From NCBI GenBank assembly GCA_054601695.1, contig BAAHQB010000054.1, positions 186,001 to 250,000 of the forward strand: a DNA stretch of 64,000 nt, read 5' to 3'. Below are positions 31,171-51,465 of the stretch, piece by piece (within the stretch, counting starts at the first letter, position 1; each line of letters starts with the position of its first letter). The DNA comes from Amorphochlora amoebiformis. Lineage: Eukaryota; Cercozoa; Chlorarachniophyceae. A program made the translations under genes and the position numbers. The notes beneath the pieces are model-generated. The model saw only the letters and a list, made by a program, of their open reading frames with translations. It was not told the origin of the DNA and did not search any database.

Positions 31171-31172
<2 letters not shown>
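28385..31172 (+). CDS. Partial gene, three candidate exons, unknown function
   Basis: Candidate exons in consistent phase: 28385-28438 ([18 protein letters not shown]), 28989-29048 ([20 protein letters not shown]), 31122-31172 ([16 protein letters not shown] then TAG). The middle exon has a clear CTCAG acceptor but is followed directly by CCTAACCC with no GT donor, and a Val-Thr-Glu-Asn frame is open on the minus strand. The last exon has a good CCCTTAG acceptor. The 2.1-kb intron would contain (TA)n, the GA tract and the 12-bp array. No family recognised. Minus-strand readings around 28240-28490 are also open, so the first exon is weak. Confidence 0.4.
29511..30180 (+). repeat. 670-bp purine tract (GA, GAGAA, GATA)
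   Basis: GA-rich polypurine with scattered (GATA)n clusters at about 29606 and 29763. It runs without a gap into the CAGTAACCC-type array at 30180. Just upstream (29392-29465) two 37-bp copies of TCTAAGACTAAACTATCCC and following occur. Confidence 0.95.
30180..31118 (+). repeat. 12-bp variant array (CCCTAACAGTAA)n
   Basis: About 940 bp of CCCTAA alternating with CAGTAA, with small islands of pure CCCTAA (30240, 30475, 30600, 30720) and variants AAAGTAA, AATAGTAA, CAGTAG. It is a homogenised derivative of the telomere-type hexamer with a doubled period. Confidence 0.97.
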
Positions 31173-31256
<84 letters not shown>

Positions 31257-31286
31257 TACTGTAAGTATAGGTCATAGTATATATTT

Positions 31287-31335
<49 letters not shown>

Positions 31336-31388
31336 CATATATGTAAATATATTACTGTAATTATAGGTCATAGTATCTATTTACACAA

Positions 31389-31431
<43 letters not shown>

Positions 31432-32047
31432 ATATTGTGATTTATGTCATAGTATACATTTACACACACAAATATACATATATATATATGTATATATATA
31501 TATGTATTTAGGTCATAGTATATATTCACACACAAATATATATATTATATATATATATACATACATATATATACATATACATATATATATATATATATAT
31601 GTATTATATATATATATATATATATATATAACACATATGATATATATATATATATATTATATTATATGTAAATATATATCTATATATCTATGAACATATG
31701 CACGCAGGAATAGCACCAAATATATATGTATATATATGTATATATATATATATATATACATCTATATATACATATATATATACATCTACATATATATATA
31801 TATATATATATACATACATATATATACATATATATATACATATATATATGGTACATATGTACATACTTATACATGTATATATATTTTTATATAAATACAT
31901 ATACGATACATATGTGTATATACATATGGTGCGTATAAATACAGATATAACATATGTATAATATATATATATATATATATACATACAATTATATATATAT
32001 ATATATATATGTATGTATATATATATATGTATATAGACACAATATAC

Positions 32048-32087
<40 letters not shown>

Positions 32088-32151
32088 AATACACAAAAAT
32101 ATGTATGTATACTCATATATATTATACTTATACATATAATATATAATATAA

Positions 32152-32187
<36 letters not shown>

Positions 32188-32215
32188 ATAAATAAATATA
32201 GATGTATAATACACC

Positions 32216-32247
<32 letters not shown>

Positions 32248-32626
32248 TATATAATATAAATTACATGTGTATATGTAGATTTATGTGTATGTTTATTGAT
32301 ATATATATATATATATATATACATATTTACATACACACATAAAAATATATATATATATTTATATGTATATATGTATGTAAAAAGATACATACATACATAC
32401 TAAAAACTCCGATATATGTATTCTTCTAAAGCAGGTTCTAAACGTTGCAGAGGGATATATATATACATATATATACATATATATATGTATATATATATAG
32501 ATATATATATATATATATCTACACATTAAAGATAAACATAGATATTTATATATGAAATAATTTGCTATATATACATATATAAGTTCATATACATATACAT
32601 AAAGATATACGTACATACATACACAA

Positions 32627-32657
<31 letters not shown>

Positions 32658-32725
32658 TATTTATATATATTATATGTATATATGTATATATATTATATAT
32701 ATATATATATTATATATCATTCCAG
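31173..32725. repeat. (TA)n region with a four-copy 37-bp unit
   Basis: A unit containing TAGGTCATAGTATATATTTAC occurs at about 31253, 31349, 31436 and 31505 in decaying copies. A possible minus-strand exon at 32402-32438 (GTATGT donor, TTTAG acceptor) conflicts with plus-strand neighbours. Otherwise no exon seen. Confidence 0.6.
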
Positions 32726-32927
32726 ATAGTAACAAAGGAAAACTACTCAGCTGGAAAGGAGGGGGTCGAAGAGGTAACCCTAACCCTAACCCTAACCCTA
32801 GCCCTAACCCTAACCCTAACTAAGCCAAAGTTAAGGGGGGTAAGTTTGAGATGTTTTTTAACGTTTAGATAAAGGCTGAGAGCGTTGAGGACGTGTATCT
32901 TTGTCTCGACAGAGCCAGGTCTGGAGA

Positions 32928-32931
<4 letters not shown>
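32726..32931 (+). CDS. Last two exons of a gene of unknown function
   Basis: Exon 32726-32773 (IVTKENYSAGKEGVEE; acceptor ATTCCAG, donor GAG|GTAACC) joins in phase to 32869-32931 (IKAESVEDVYLCLDRARSG, then Asp and TAA). The 95-nt intron is half CCCTAA repeats and ends TTTTTTAACGTTTAG. A second copy of the terminal exon lies at 33038-33091. Upstream exons were not found in the (TA)n to the left. Product not recognised. Confidence 0.55.
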
Positions 32932-32969
<38 letters not shown>

Positions 32970-32994
32970 TTATATGTATATATGGGCATATATG

Positions 32995-33038
<44 letters not shown>

Positions 33039-33091
33039 AGAGCGTTGACCACGTGTATCTTTGTCTTGAGCGAGCCAGGTCTGGAGATTAA
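32880..33091 (+). repeat. Duplicated terminal exon with conservative changes
   Basis: The 3' part of exon 32869-32931 is repeated at 33038-33091. In the plus-strand frame the differences are silent or conservative (Leu-Asp-Arg to Leu-Glu-Arg; Glu-Asp to Asp-His) and both copies end Gly-Asp-stop. The second copy lacks the acceptor. The pattern supports the plus frame as coding at the time of duplication. Confidence 0.75.
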
Positions 33092-33431
33092 TATATATAT
33101 ATATTATATATATATATATATATATACATATTTGTATTATATTTATATGTATATATGTGCATATATGGTTATGTGTATATATATACACACATATACACAT
33201 GGATGTACACATGCGTATATCACATGCATAAATGTATAATATTTTTATGTATATATAGATGAATATATATATACATATATTTTCATCTATATTACATATA
33301 TATATATATATATACATATATATATTACACATGTTTACAAATATATACATACATATATATATATATATACATATACACATTACATACATACATTATACAT
33401 GTTTACATACACACACATATGTACACATACA

Positions 33432-33469
<38 letters not shown>

Positions 33470-33559
33470 CATATATGTATACATATGTATATATGCATAA
33501 GCATATTAAAATATGCATACAAAAATACATATAAATATAAAAATATATATAAATATATC

Positions 33560-33612
<53 letters not shown>

Positions 33613-33761
33613 TTATATAATTAAATATCCATCTACATTTACCGTATAAACACACTCACCAAAACACACACACACACTCACACATACATATATATATTCC
33701 TAAAAAACACTCGAATACTCGAATTCATCTCGAATAATTCTCCCATCCCCCCCCCCTGATA

Positions 33762-34550
33762 ATGAAATTCCAACAACCAGACACAACCTCATTCAAACTG
33801 CTAAACAGTACCCCTTCTTCGACCCCAATTTCATCGTCCAAGTACCCCAAACCAGAAGAGAGGGGGGGATCAGAAAGAGGGGTACCCCGAGAGGGGGGGT
33901 ACCCAGAGAGAGGGAGGGGTACCCCGAGAGGGGGGTGTACCCAGGGAGAGAGAGGGATACCCCGAGAGAGGGGGGGGTTACCCAGAGAGAGGGAGGGGTA
34001 CCCCGAGAAGGAGGGGGGGTACCCAGAAAGAGAGAGGGGTACCCCGAGAAAAAGGGGGGGGGGGTACCCAGAGAGAGGGAGGGGTATTCAGAGAAGGTTG
34101 GTGTGGGCAGCTTGAGAGGGAGAATTTGATGAGATTTGGAGGGAGAGGAGAGGAAGTTAGAGGTTGGGTTGGGTTTCTCTCCTCATTTCTTCGGTTTTTC
34201 TTTTTATTTTGTGTTGGTGTTGCTGAATTATATATATATATATTTATATGCAGGTACGTATGTAAGTGTGTAGTATTGTTTACATGTATATATATATATA
34301 TGTGTGTGTATGTATATATATATATTTATATATATGTATATATATATATATGTGTATATATGTCTGTATGTTTTCACATCTAAATATGTATATATCTATA
34401 CATATATATGTGTATTTATATATATTCTTTTTTTTATAAGTAAATACATATGTGTATATATGTATATGTGTGTATGTGTATGTATGTATACATATGTATA
34501 TATATATATATATGTACATACATATGTATTCATATACATATGTACATGTA

Positions 34551-34632
<82 letters not shown>

Positions 34633-34953
34633 AAAATATAATATATATATATATATATATCATATACTATATACATATACATATATATATATATATGTGT
34701 GTATTCGAATATAATATATATATATATATATACTTAAAAGTATTTTTATAGCAAAAGGTATCGATTGATTTATCCGCATGATCGAAGGGTCTCAGTTCGA
34801 GACAGACTCCGACAGAGAGAGAGAGAGAAACTTCTAGACAGAAAGAAACTTCTAGACAGAAACTTCGAGACAGAGATAGGGGTTCGAGATAGAAAGTTCG
34901 AGATTTCGAGAGTTCCAGAGAGGTTTTCCAGAGTTTTTCAAAGAACGTTCTAG
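33762..34953 (+). CDS. Low-complexity basic protein with coding minisatellite, two exons
   Basis: ATG at 33762 starts exon 33762-34096 (donor AGAAG|GTTGGT), which joins in phase to 34752-34953 (acceptor TTTTTATAG, stop TAG); about 178 aa. The N-terminus is Ser/Thr/Pro-rich ([20 protein letters not shown]). Residues about 40-111 are a Gly/Glu/Arg repeat (for example [18 protein letters not shown]) encoded by roughly 30-bp units. The C-terminal exon is a charged, probably coiled segment ([18 protein letters not shown]). The opposite strand is also open over parts of both exons, so confidence is moderate. Function not recognised. Confidence 0.45.
33852..34090 (+). repeat. 30-bp G-rich minisatellite
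   Basis: About eight units alternating GGTACCCCGAGAG and GGTACCCAGAGAG with variable G runs. Variable G-run length changes frame between units, so the frame is kept only on balance. Confidence 0.9.
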
Positions 34954-35131
34954 AGTGGAGAAAAGAGAAGGGAGCGTTATATTATGTTATATACACATAT
35001 GAGTGTATAATGTATATACACACACATATATATATATATGTATATATATTTGTATATATATATATATATATTGTAAATGTATGTATGTATATTACATGCA
35101 CTTAAATAAATTTTTATATGTATGTACATAC

Positions 35132-35166
<35 letters not shown>

Positions 35167-35377
35167 CATATACATATACATATATATATATATATATGTA
35201 TATTATATATATATATATATATATACATACATACATATTTACTCTACACACACACATACACACACACACAAATACATCACACATAAACATACAAATTTTC
35301 ATACAAGTACATTACATCCATTCATATCTCAAACATTACATCCATTCATAATCTCATACTCCATCGAACCGAACCAG

Positions 35378-41728
<6,351 letters not shown>

Positions 41729-41768
41729 ATGCTTACGTAGATATGTATGGAAAGTATATGTAAATAGA

Positions 41769-41963
41769 TTATAATTCTTTAGGGATTGTTATCACTCTTA
41801 AATCCATGAGTGTTTCCATCTTAAATCCATGAGTGTTCCCATAAGTATGATCGCTATTATTGTCATTGCTATTATCACTATTATTACCCTTCATTATTAT
41901 CATTATTATTACTTTTATTATTATAATATTATTATATCTATTATTTCTATTGCTATTCCTAGC

Positions 41964-42042
<79 letters not shown>

Positions 42043-42142
42043 CATTGCTATTATCACTATTATTACCCTTCATTATTATCATTATTATTACTTCTATTAT
42101 TATAATATTATTATATCTATTATTTCTATTGCTATTCCTAGC

Positions 42143-42204
<62 letters not shown>

Positions 42205-42316
42205 CTATATATCACTATTATATACCCTTCATTATTATCATTATTATTACTTCTATTATTATAATATTATTATATCTATTATTTCTATTGCTATTCCAAG
42301 AATATATACATATATA

Positions 42317-42354
<38 letters not shown>

Positions 42355-42471
42355 CATTCTATTATCACTATTATTACTCTTTATTATCATTATTATTACT
42401 TTTATTATTATAATATTATTAAATCTATTATTTCTATTGCTATTCTTACATATATATATATATATATATTT

Positions 42472-42529
<58 letters not shown>

Positions 42530-42663
42530 GGAGTAATCTCCATCATCACAACCCTCTCCCACCTCGGCGACCAGCTTCTGCTGTGTCATCTGTATGCATA
42601 TATCATGAAAACAAAAATCAACGGTATTCTGTTTCCAAGACTGTGTCACATATATTTATATTT

Positions 42664-42741
<78 letters not shown>

Positions 42742-42931
42742 CTATATGTATATGTGTGTTTGTCTGCTGTGTCATCTGTATGCATATATCATGAAAACAA
42801 AAATCAACGGTATTCTGTTTCCAAGACTGTGTTACACATATGTAGATATTTATATTTGGATACATATATATATATATATACATATATATATACATATATA
42901 TATATATATGTACATGTATATATGTATACAC

Positions 42932-42975
<44 letters not shown>

Positions 42976-43093
42976 CTATATGTATATGTGTGTTTGCTTG
43001 CTGTGTCATCTGTATGCATATATCATGAAAACAAAAATCAACGGTATTCTGTTTCCAATATTGTGTTACATATATGTATGTATTTATATTTGG

Positions 43094-43126
<33 letters not shown>

Positions 43127-43606
43127 CTACGTGAATATATAGAAATATACGTATATATATATATATATATGTATATACATATATATATATATATATGTAT
43201 GTATCTATATGTATATGTGTGTTTGTCTGCTGTGTCATCTGTATGCATATATCATGAAAACAAAAATCAACGGTATTCTGTTTCCAAGACTGTGTTACAT
43301 ATATGTATGTATTTATATTTGGATATATATATATATATATATATATATGTAACTCGTATTTCTACGTGAATATATAGAAATATACGTATATATATATATA
43401 TATATATATAAATATATATATATATATGTATGTATCTATATGTATATGTGTGTTTGCTTGCTGTGTCATCTGTATGCATATATCATGAAAACAAAAATCA
43501 ACGGTATTCTGTTTCCAAGACTGTGTTACATATATGTATGTATTTATATTTGGATATATATATATATATATAACTCGTATATCTACGTGAATATATAGAA
43601 ATATAC

Positions 43607-43660
<54 letters not shown>

Positions 43661-43986
43661 CTATATGTATATGTGTGTTTGTCTGCTGTGTCATCTGTAT
43701 GCATATATCATGAAAACAAAAATCAACGGTATTCTGTTTCCAAGACTGTGTTACATATATGTATATATTTATATTTTGGATATATATATATATATATATA
43801 TATGTACATGTATATATGTATATATATATATATATGTATCTATATGTATATGTGTGTTTGTCTGCTGTGTCATCTGTATGCATATATCATGAAAACAAAA
43901 ATCAACGGTATTCTGTTTCCAAGACTGTGTTACATATATGTATGTATTTATATTTGGATATACATATATATATATATGTACATGTA

Positions 43987-44027
<41 letters not shown>

Positions 44028-44143
44028 CTATATGTATATGTGTGTTTGTCTGCTGTGTCATCTGTATGCATATATCATGAAATCAAAAATCAACGGTATT
44101 CTGTTTCCAATATTGTGTTACATATATGTATATATTTATATTT

Positions 44144-44180
<37 letters not shown>

Positions 44181-44184
44181 TGTA

Positions 44185-44235
<51 letters not shown>

Positions 44236-44351
44236 CTATATGTATATGTGTGTTTGTCTGCGGTGTCATCTGTATGCATATATCATGATAACAAAAATCA
44301 ACGGTATTCTGTTTCCAATATTGTGTTACATATATGTATATATTTATATTT

Positions 44352-44392
<41 letters not shown>

Positions 44393-44393
44393 G

Positions 44394-44457
<64 letters not shown>

Positions 44458-44567
44458 AATATATGTGTTAATGTATATGTATGCATATATATATATATAT
44501 ATTATATATATATATATATATCCATGTATATATATTCATAAATATATATATGAGTATACATATATAT

Positions 44568-44605
<38 letters not shown>

Positions 44606-44650
44606 GTGTGTATGTAATATGTATACATATATGCACTTTTACGTGCAAAG

Positions 44651-44703
<53 letters not shown>

Positions 44704-44819
44704 ATATATATTGTATTTTTACACATACATACATATAGTGACATTAAAATGTATATATGCACGTGTATTCATTGGGGTAATCATTATGGTAATGATTATA
44801 ATTATACAGCCGTTATATA

Positions 44820-44875
<56 letters not shown>

Positions 44876-44932
44876 ATAATTATACAGCCGCAAAAGAGGG
44901 CCCAGGGTCATCCATGAGCAGCCTGGTTTCTA

Positions 44933-44963
<31 letters not shown>

Positions 44964-44988
44964 AATATATATATATATATACACATAT

Positions 44989-45033
<45 letters not shown>

Positions 45034-45086
45034 TTGTTGTTGCAGCCTCTTCTAAGTAGAAGTATGGTTGTTATTTGACATATACA

Positions 45087-45139
<53 letters not shown>

Positions 45140-45210
45140 CCCCTATTAAGGATCCTGTGGCATAAACCGCCGTAGCTCATTAGCAAATCGTTTCCTCGAC
45201 TCCGGTATCC
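41769..45210 (-). CDS. Four-exon gene (5' end uncertain), unknown function
   Basis: Minus-strand exons: 45141-45210, 44886-44929, 42563-42640, 41769-41819. Phases agree. Peptides: [19 protein letters not shown] then [36 protein letters not shown] then TQQKLVAE (donor GAG|GTGGGA); [16 protein letters not shown] then TAA. Translation could begin at the Met inside the first exon (MSYGGLCH), giving about 71 aa, or continue from exons further right. Exon 46565-46683 on the same strand joins only out of phase. Introns contain nine exon-derived repeat copies and the ATT-rich repeats. Convergent with the plus-strand gene ending at 41728 (40 bp apart). The plus strand of 42531-42650 is also open, so the call rests on splice sites and phase. 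Not recognised. Confidence 0.6.
41859..42455. repeat. Four copies of a 150-180 bp ATT-rich unit
   Basis: Units containing CATTATTATCATTATTATTA and TTTCTATTGCTATTCC, each ended by (TA)n, begin at about 41859, 42039, 42203 and 42352. They fill the last intron of the minus-strand gene. A 22-bp duplication (TTAAATCCATGAGTGTT) at 41799 and 41821 duplicates the acceptor and start of the terminal exon. Confidence 0.9.
42560..44345 (-). repeat. Nine copies of an exon 5' end plus acceptor, in (TA)n
   Basis: A core of about 70 bp (GCTGTGTCATCTGTATGC through GTTTCCAAGACTGTGTTACA on the plus strand) occurs at about 42580, 42766, 43000, 43229, 43460, 43685, 43864, 44051 and 44260. Read on the minus strand each copy is acceptor ACACAG followed by TCTTGGAAACAG and the first part of exon 42563-42640. 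Only the first copy continues into the rest of the exon and a donor. Copies 4-6 additionally share a CGTGAATATATAGAAATA block. Units are 180-235 bp. Confidence 0.95.
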
Positions 45211-46345
45211 CTAACCCTAACCCTAGCGCTAACCCTAATCCTAACCCTAACCCTTACCCTAACCCTAACCCTAGCCCCACACTGTGGAGGAGTCAATGGT
45301 CCTCGGACTAAGACATTCTGAATAATCTGATCTAGCCCTAACCCTAACCCTAAGCAAACCTTATCCCTTGCCCTAACCCTAACCCTAACCCTAACTACTA
45401 CCCTAACCCTAAACCTAACCACCCTAACCCTACCCTAACCCTAACCCTAACCCTAGCCCTAACCGTAACCCTAACCCTAACCTAACCCTAAACCTAACCC
45501 TAACCCTAACCCTAATCCTAACCCTAACCCTAACCCTAACCCTAACCCTAGTCCTAACCCTAACCCTATCCCTAACCCTAGCCCTAATCCTAACCCCAAC
45601 CCTAACCCCAACCCTAACCCTAACCCTAACCCTAACCCTGACACCAGAACCTAAGCCTAAGCATAACCCAAACTCTAACCTCAACCACTCTAACCCTAAC
45701 CCTAGCCCTAACCCTAATGGTAACAACCCTAAACCTAAGCCTTTAAGTCTAAGCTTAATCATAATCATAACCCTAACCATAACCCTAACCCTAACCCTAA
45801 CTCCAACCTAACCCTAACCCCAAACCTAACCCTAACCCTAACCCTAACCCTAACCCTAACCCTAACCCTAACCAACCCTGACACCAGAACCCTGACCCTG
45901 ACCCTAACCCTAAGCCTAAGCATAACCCTAACTCTAACCTCAACCCTTACCCTAACTCAACTTCCAACCTAACCTAACCCTAACCCTAACCCTAACCCTA
46001 ACCCTAACCCTAATGCTAACAACCCTGATCCTAAGCCTTTCAGTCTGAGCTTAATCAGAATCATAACCCTAACCCTAACCCTGGCCCTAACCCTAACCGA
46101 ACCCTAACCGGGTCAATGGTCCTCGGACTAAGATATGCTGAATAATCTGATCCTAACCCTAACCCTAACCCTAACCCTAACCCTATTCCTATCCCTTACC
46201 CTATAACAATCATAAACCTAACCCTAACCCTAACCTTAAGTCGAAGTATAACCCTAACCCTAAGTCTAAGTGTAACCCTATCCCTAACCCTAACCGTAGC
46301 CCTAACCCTAACTGTAACCCTAACCCTAGCCCTAATCCTAACCCT
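45205..46345 (+). repeat. 1.1 kb of degenerate CCCTAA with two conserved motifs
   Basis: Mixed CCCTAA, CCTAAC, CCCTAG and point variants with two copies of the conserved motif (45283-45332, 46111-46152) and an approximately 300-bp internal duplication (AACCCTGACACCAGAACC near 45635 and 45875; TAAGCCTTT near 45736 and 46033). It lies between minus exons 45210 and 46565, so antisense to them. Confidence 0.9.
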
Positions 46346-46357
46346 AGGAGGAAGTCG

Positions 46358-46402
<45 letters not shown>

Positions 46403-46564
46403 AATATGTTTATATACACATTTATATATTTACATATACATATATATATATATATAAATATATGTGTGTCTACGTAAGAAACCTATAATAATAAAAAAAT
46501 ATGTGTACCTAATGCAATGTACGCATGTACACGCTCACCATATGTGTTCTCACGGCCCACTCAC

Positions 46565-46683
46565 CTCGCGAACATGAAAATGCGATAGTTTTTATGGGCA
46601 CTTGAAACGATGCGGGTGTAGCTGGAGGTGTACTCCAGCACTGTATACAGCAAACTGTACACCAGCAGTGTAACACTGTAAGC
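46565..46683 (-). CDS. Isolated membrane-segment exon
   Basis: Minus-strand frame from acceptor GGCTAG to donor CGAG|GTGAGT encodes 39 codons with a hydrophobic then basic segment (TLLVYSLLYTVLEYTSSY, RIVSSAHKNYRIFMFA). It leaves two bases of the next codon. Joined to the exon at 45210 it would read DTGVEETIC and stop, so it is either the end of a separate gene or part of the neighbouring gene with a missing small exon. A second frame with Cys/Trp is also open but less protein-like. Confidence 0.4.
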
Positions 46684-46724
46684 CTAGCCTCTCGCCTTGT
46701 CAAGAAGGGTGTCGCTAAGGATGA

Positions 46725-47237
46725 GATTAAGTTTAGTTGATATTAGGTTCTCCTGAGGTTAAGTTTAGTTGATATTAGGTTCTCTTGAGGTTAAGTTTAG
46801 TTGGTATTAGGTTCTCTTGAGGTTAAGTTTAGTTGATATTAGGTTCTCCTGAGGTTAAGTTTAGTTGATATTAGGTTCTCTTGAGGTTAAGTTTAGTTGA
46901 TATTAGGTTCTCCTGAGGTTAAGTTTAGTTGATATTAGGTTCTCCTGAGGTTAAGTTTAGTTGATATTAGGTTCTCTTGAGGTTAAGTTTAGTTGATATT
47001 AGGTTCTCTTGAGGTTAAGTTTAGTTGATATTAGGTTCTCCTGAGGTTAAGTTTAGTTGATATTAGGTTCTCTTGAGGTTAAGTTTAGTTGATATTAGGT
47101 TCTCCTGAGGTTAAGTTTAGTTGATATTAGGTTCTCTTGAGGTTAAGTTTAGTTGATATTAGGTTCTCTTGAGGTTAAGTTTAGTTGATATTAGGTTCTC
47201 CTGAGGTTAAGTTTAGTTGATATTAGGTTCTCTTGGG
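46725..47237 (+). repeat. Sixteen-copy 32-bp tandem repeat
   Basis: Exactly 16 units of GGTTAAGTTTAGTTGATATT + AGGTTCTCYTGA. Apart from the first unit's GATTAAG, one TTGGTATT variant (unit 3) and the last unit's TTGG, they differ only at one C/T site. The C/T order is CTTCTC CTTCTC TTCT, so the first twelve units repeat as a 192-bp higher-order block. The minus strand of a unit ends in ACTTAACCTCAAG, resembling an intron 3' end. Confidence 0.98.
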
Positions 47238-47255
47238 TCTGTTGGTAGCAGTGTC

Positions 47256-47384
47256 ATGAGTACAGGTCAAGTATTTGATGTGGACTTCACTTGTGTATCT
47301 ATATATATATATATACGTTACGTATATATATATATATATATGTGTGTGCGTGTATATAAATATATATATGTGTGTGCACAGATG

Positions 47385-47440
<56 letters not shown>

Positions 47441-47583
47441 ACATGTATATATATATATAATTTGTGCGTATGTTTAGGTAGTACGCGTTAAATTTACGAT
47501 TGTACACATACATAAATTTCTACTATTCGAATGTATATTCTATACATCAATATATATATATATATATATACATGTATTTATGT

Positions 47584-47619
<36 letters not shown>

Positions 47620-47703
47620 GTATATATGTAAATATATATATATATATATACATGAATTTATTATAATAAAATATAACATAATATACATATTTCTCGACAT
47701 GTG

Positions 47704-47739
<36 letters not shown>

Positions 47740-47740
47740 G

Positions 47741-47806
<66 letters not shown>

Positions 47807-48145
47807 TATACATATATAGTGATAAACATGTATACATGTACAAAAAGACATAAACTTGTACTTTAGAAAATATGTATAGACTTATAGTGATATACATATA
47901 ATACATATTATATATCTATATATGTTAAATGTATATATATATAGTTAGTGACATATATAATATAATTATATATCCATATATATTATATGTATATATATAT
48001 CTATATGTATATATATATAATTAGTGTAAATAAAAGATATAATTATTTATTTATGTATATATATATATGTATATATATATAGATATATATATATATATAT
48101 ATATGTATATGTACATATACATTTGTATATCTATATTTATAAACT

Positions 48146-48202
<57 letters not shown>

Positions 48203-48445
48203 CATTATATTTACATGTATATATATATAATATATATATATATATACATACATATATATATATATATATACATTTACATATATGGAGAGACGTACACATA
48301 CACACATCTCTACCTACCCCTCCTCTCCTCTATCCCTCTTTCTCTCCATCTCTCTCCTTCCCTCACTCTCTTAGGTACGATCCTAGCCTCTGGAGGAGAT
48401 AGAAGCGGTGGAGATAAGAAAGTGGAGAGTAGTGTGAATGTATAG
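47256..48445 (+). CDS. Small gene, first and last exons plus one possible middle exon
   Basis: ATG at 47256 starts [13 protein letters not shown] (47256-47294, donor TGT|GTATCT). The candidate exon 47478-47501 encodes VVRVKFTI in phase. The terminal exon 48375-48445 encodes [19 protein letters not shown] then VNV and TAG, after a long CT-rich tract and CTCTTAG acceptor. One base of phase is missing before the last exon, so at least one exon in the (TA)n between is undetected. Function not recognised. Confidence 0.45.
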
Positions 48446-48709
48446 ATAGCTAGGTAGACGGCTGCATGTGATTTGAGTTATACTAGTTATAGAATAATTA
48501 AATTGCAACTCATGATATGTCACATCCATGTGGTAGTAATACATCGATTGCTAGTTAGTACTGTACATTCAGGACGGCTCAATACATATACACATACTAT
48601 CTAGACTATGGCACGTGTGTTGTGTGCTACGGTATATCATAGTGACATATATCTAGACTATGGCACGTGTGTTGTGTGCTACGGTATATCATAGTGACAT
48701 ACCCATCAC

Positions 48710-48743
<34 letters not shown>

Positions 48744-48970
48744 GTCATTATTTATTGAAACTCAGTTTAACTCACGTCGCCGCTATTATCTAGCTTATAG
48801 CTATATACTACATGTATGTATATAGAATCAGCTACATCTAGCAATGCGACAGTGGGTTAATATTGAGTTAATACTGAATTATTATCTACCATTGATTCAC
48901 TAGTTAACTGGCGACTCAATACTGTCACGCCGCGAGTTCTCTAATACAAAAAAAACGTCAATAACAACAC
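48446..48970. other. Intergenic spacer with a 52-bp tandem duplication
   Basis: AT-rich unique DNA between two convergent genes. A 52-bp unit (ATCTAGACTATGGCACGTGT and following) is repeated head to tail at 48598 and 48650. No exon seen. Confidence 0.6.
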
Positions 48971-51095
<2,125 letters not shown>

Positions 51096-51465
51096 TTGAT
51101 ATGGAAAATATCAATTCGGGCGAAGTTTTATTTGGCGGTTTCCGAATGTCGGAAACGTTGTGTTGGGAGTCACCCTTCTTAGTCTTAAGATAAGGAATAA
51201 TAATAAATTTATGCATCAGAATAATAATAAATTTTACTCTAATCATTCATCAATGGTGCATAGGCTCGAGCATCGGCGTGAGGGATGCATTAAATGAAAT
51301 AGCTGAGCATTTCATGTTATTACCAAAAGTTAGAGATTAACCTATATCGGAACTCTTCCTTTCTATTGTCATTGGTATTTTCTTATCAGTAATTTCGGCT
51401 GATTTCGATTGTGCTAATACGCAGCCAGCGCAACCGGCTACCGGCAGCGTCCCTCCTTGCAAACT
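51096..51465. promoter_or_regulatory. 370-bp divergent intergenic region
   Basis: Lies between the start codons of the mitochondrial protein gene and the 493-aa gene. It contains no (TA)n tract, unlike most spacers here, and a direct repeat AATAATAAATTTTA/AATAATAAATTTATGCATC near 51200. A TGCTAATAC...CAG pattern at 51411-51425 resembles a branch point and acceptor, so a 5' UTR exon junction is possible. Confidence 0.4.

Noticed and set aside
34734-34949. Minus-strand exon (Leu/Ser-rich) opposite 34752-34953
   Set aside because: It has good splice sites, but the plus frame is charged, ends in a stop and joins in phase to an ATG-initiated exon. The minus frame looks like antisense of that coil.
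42531-42650. Plus-strand membrane-like exon ([17 protein letters not shown])
   Set aside because: The minus-strand reading has a canonical acceptor in every copy, a strong donor and phase agreement with three other exons.
51457-51465. TTG at 51457 as the start of the 493-aa protein
   Set aside because: Non-ATG initiation is not expected for a nuclear gene; ATG at 51466 follows immediately in frame.
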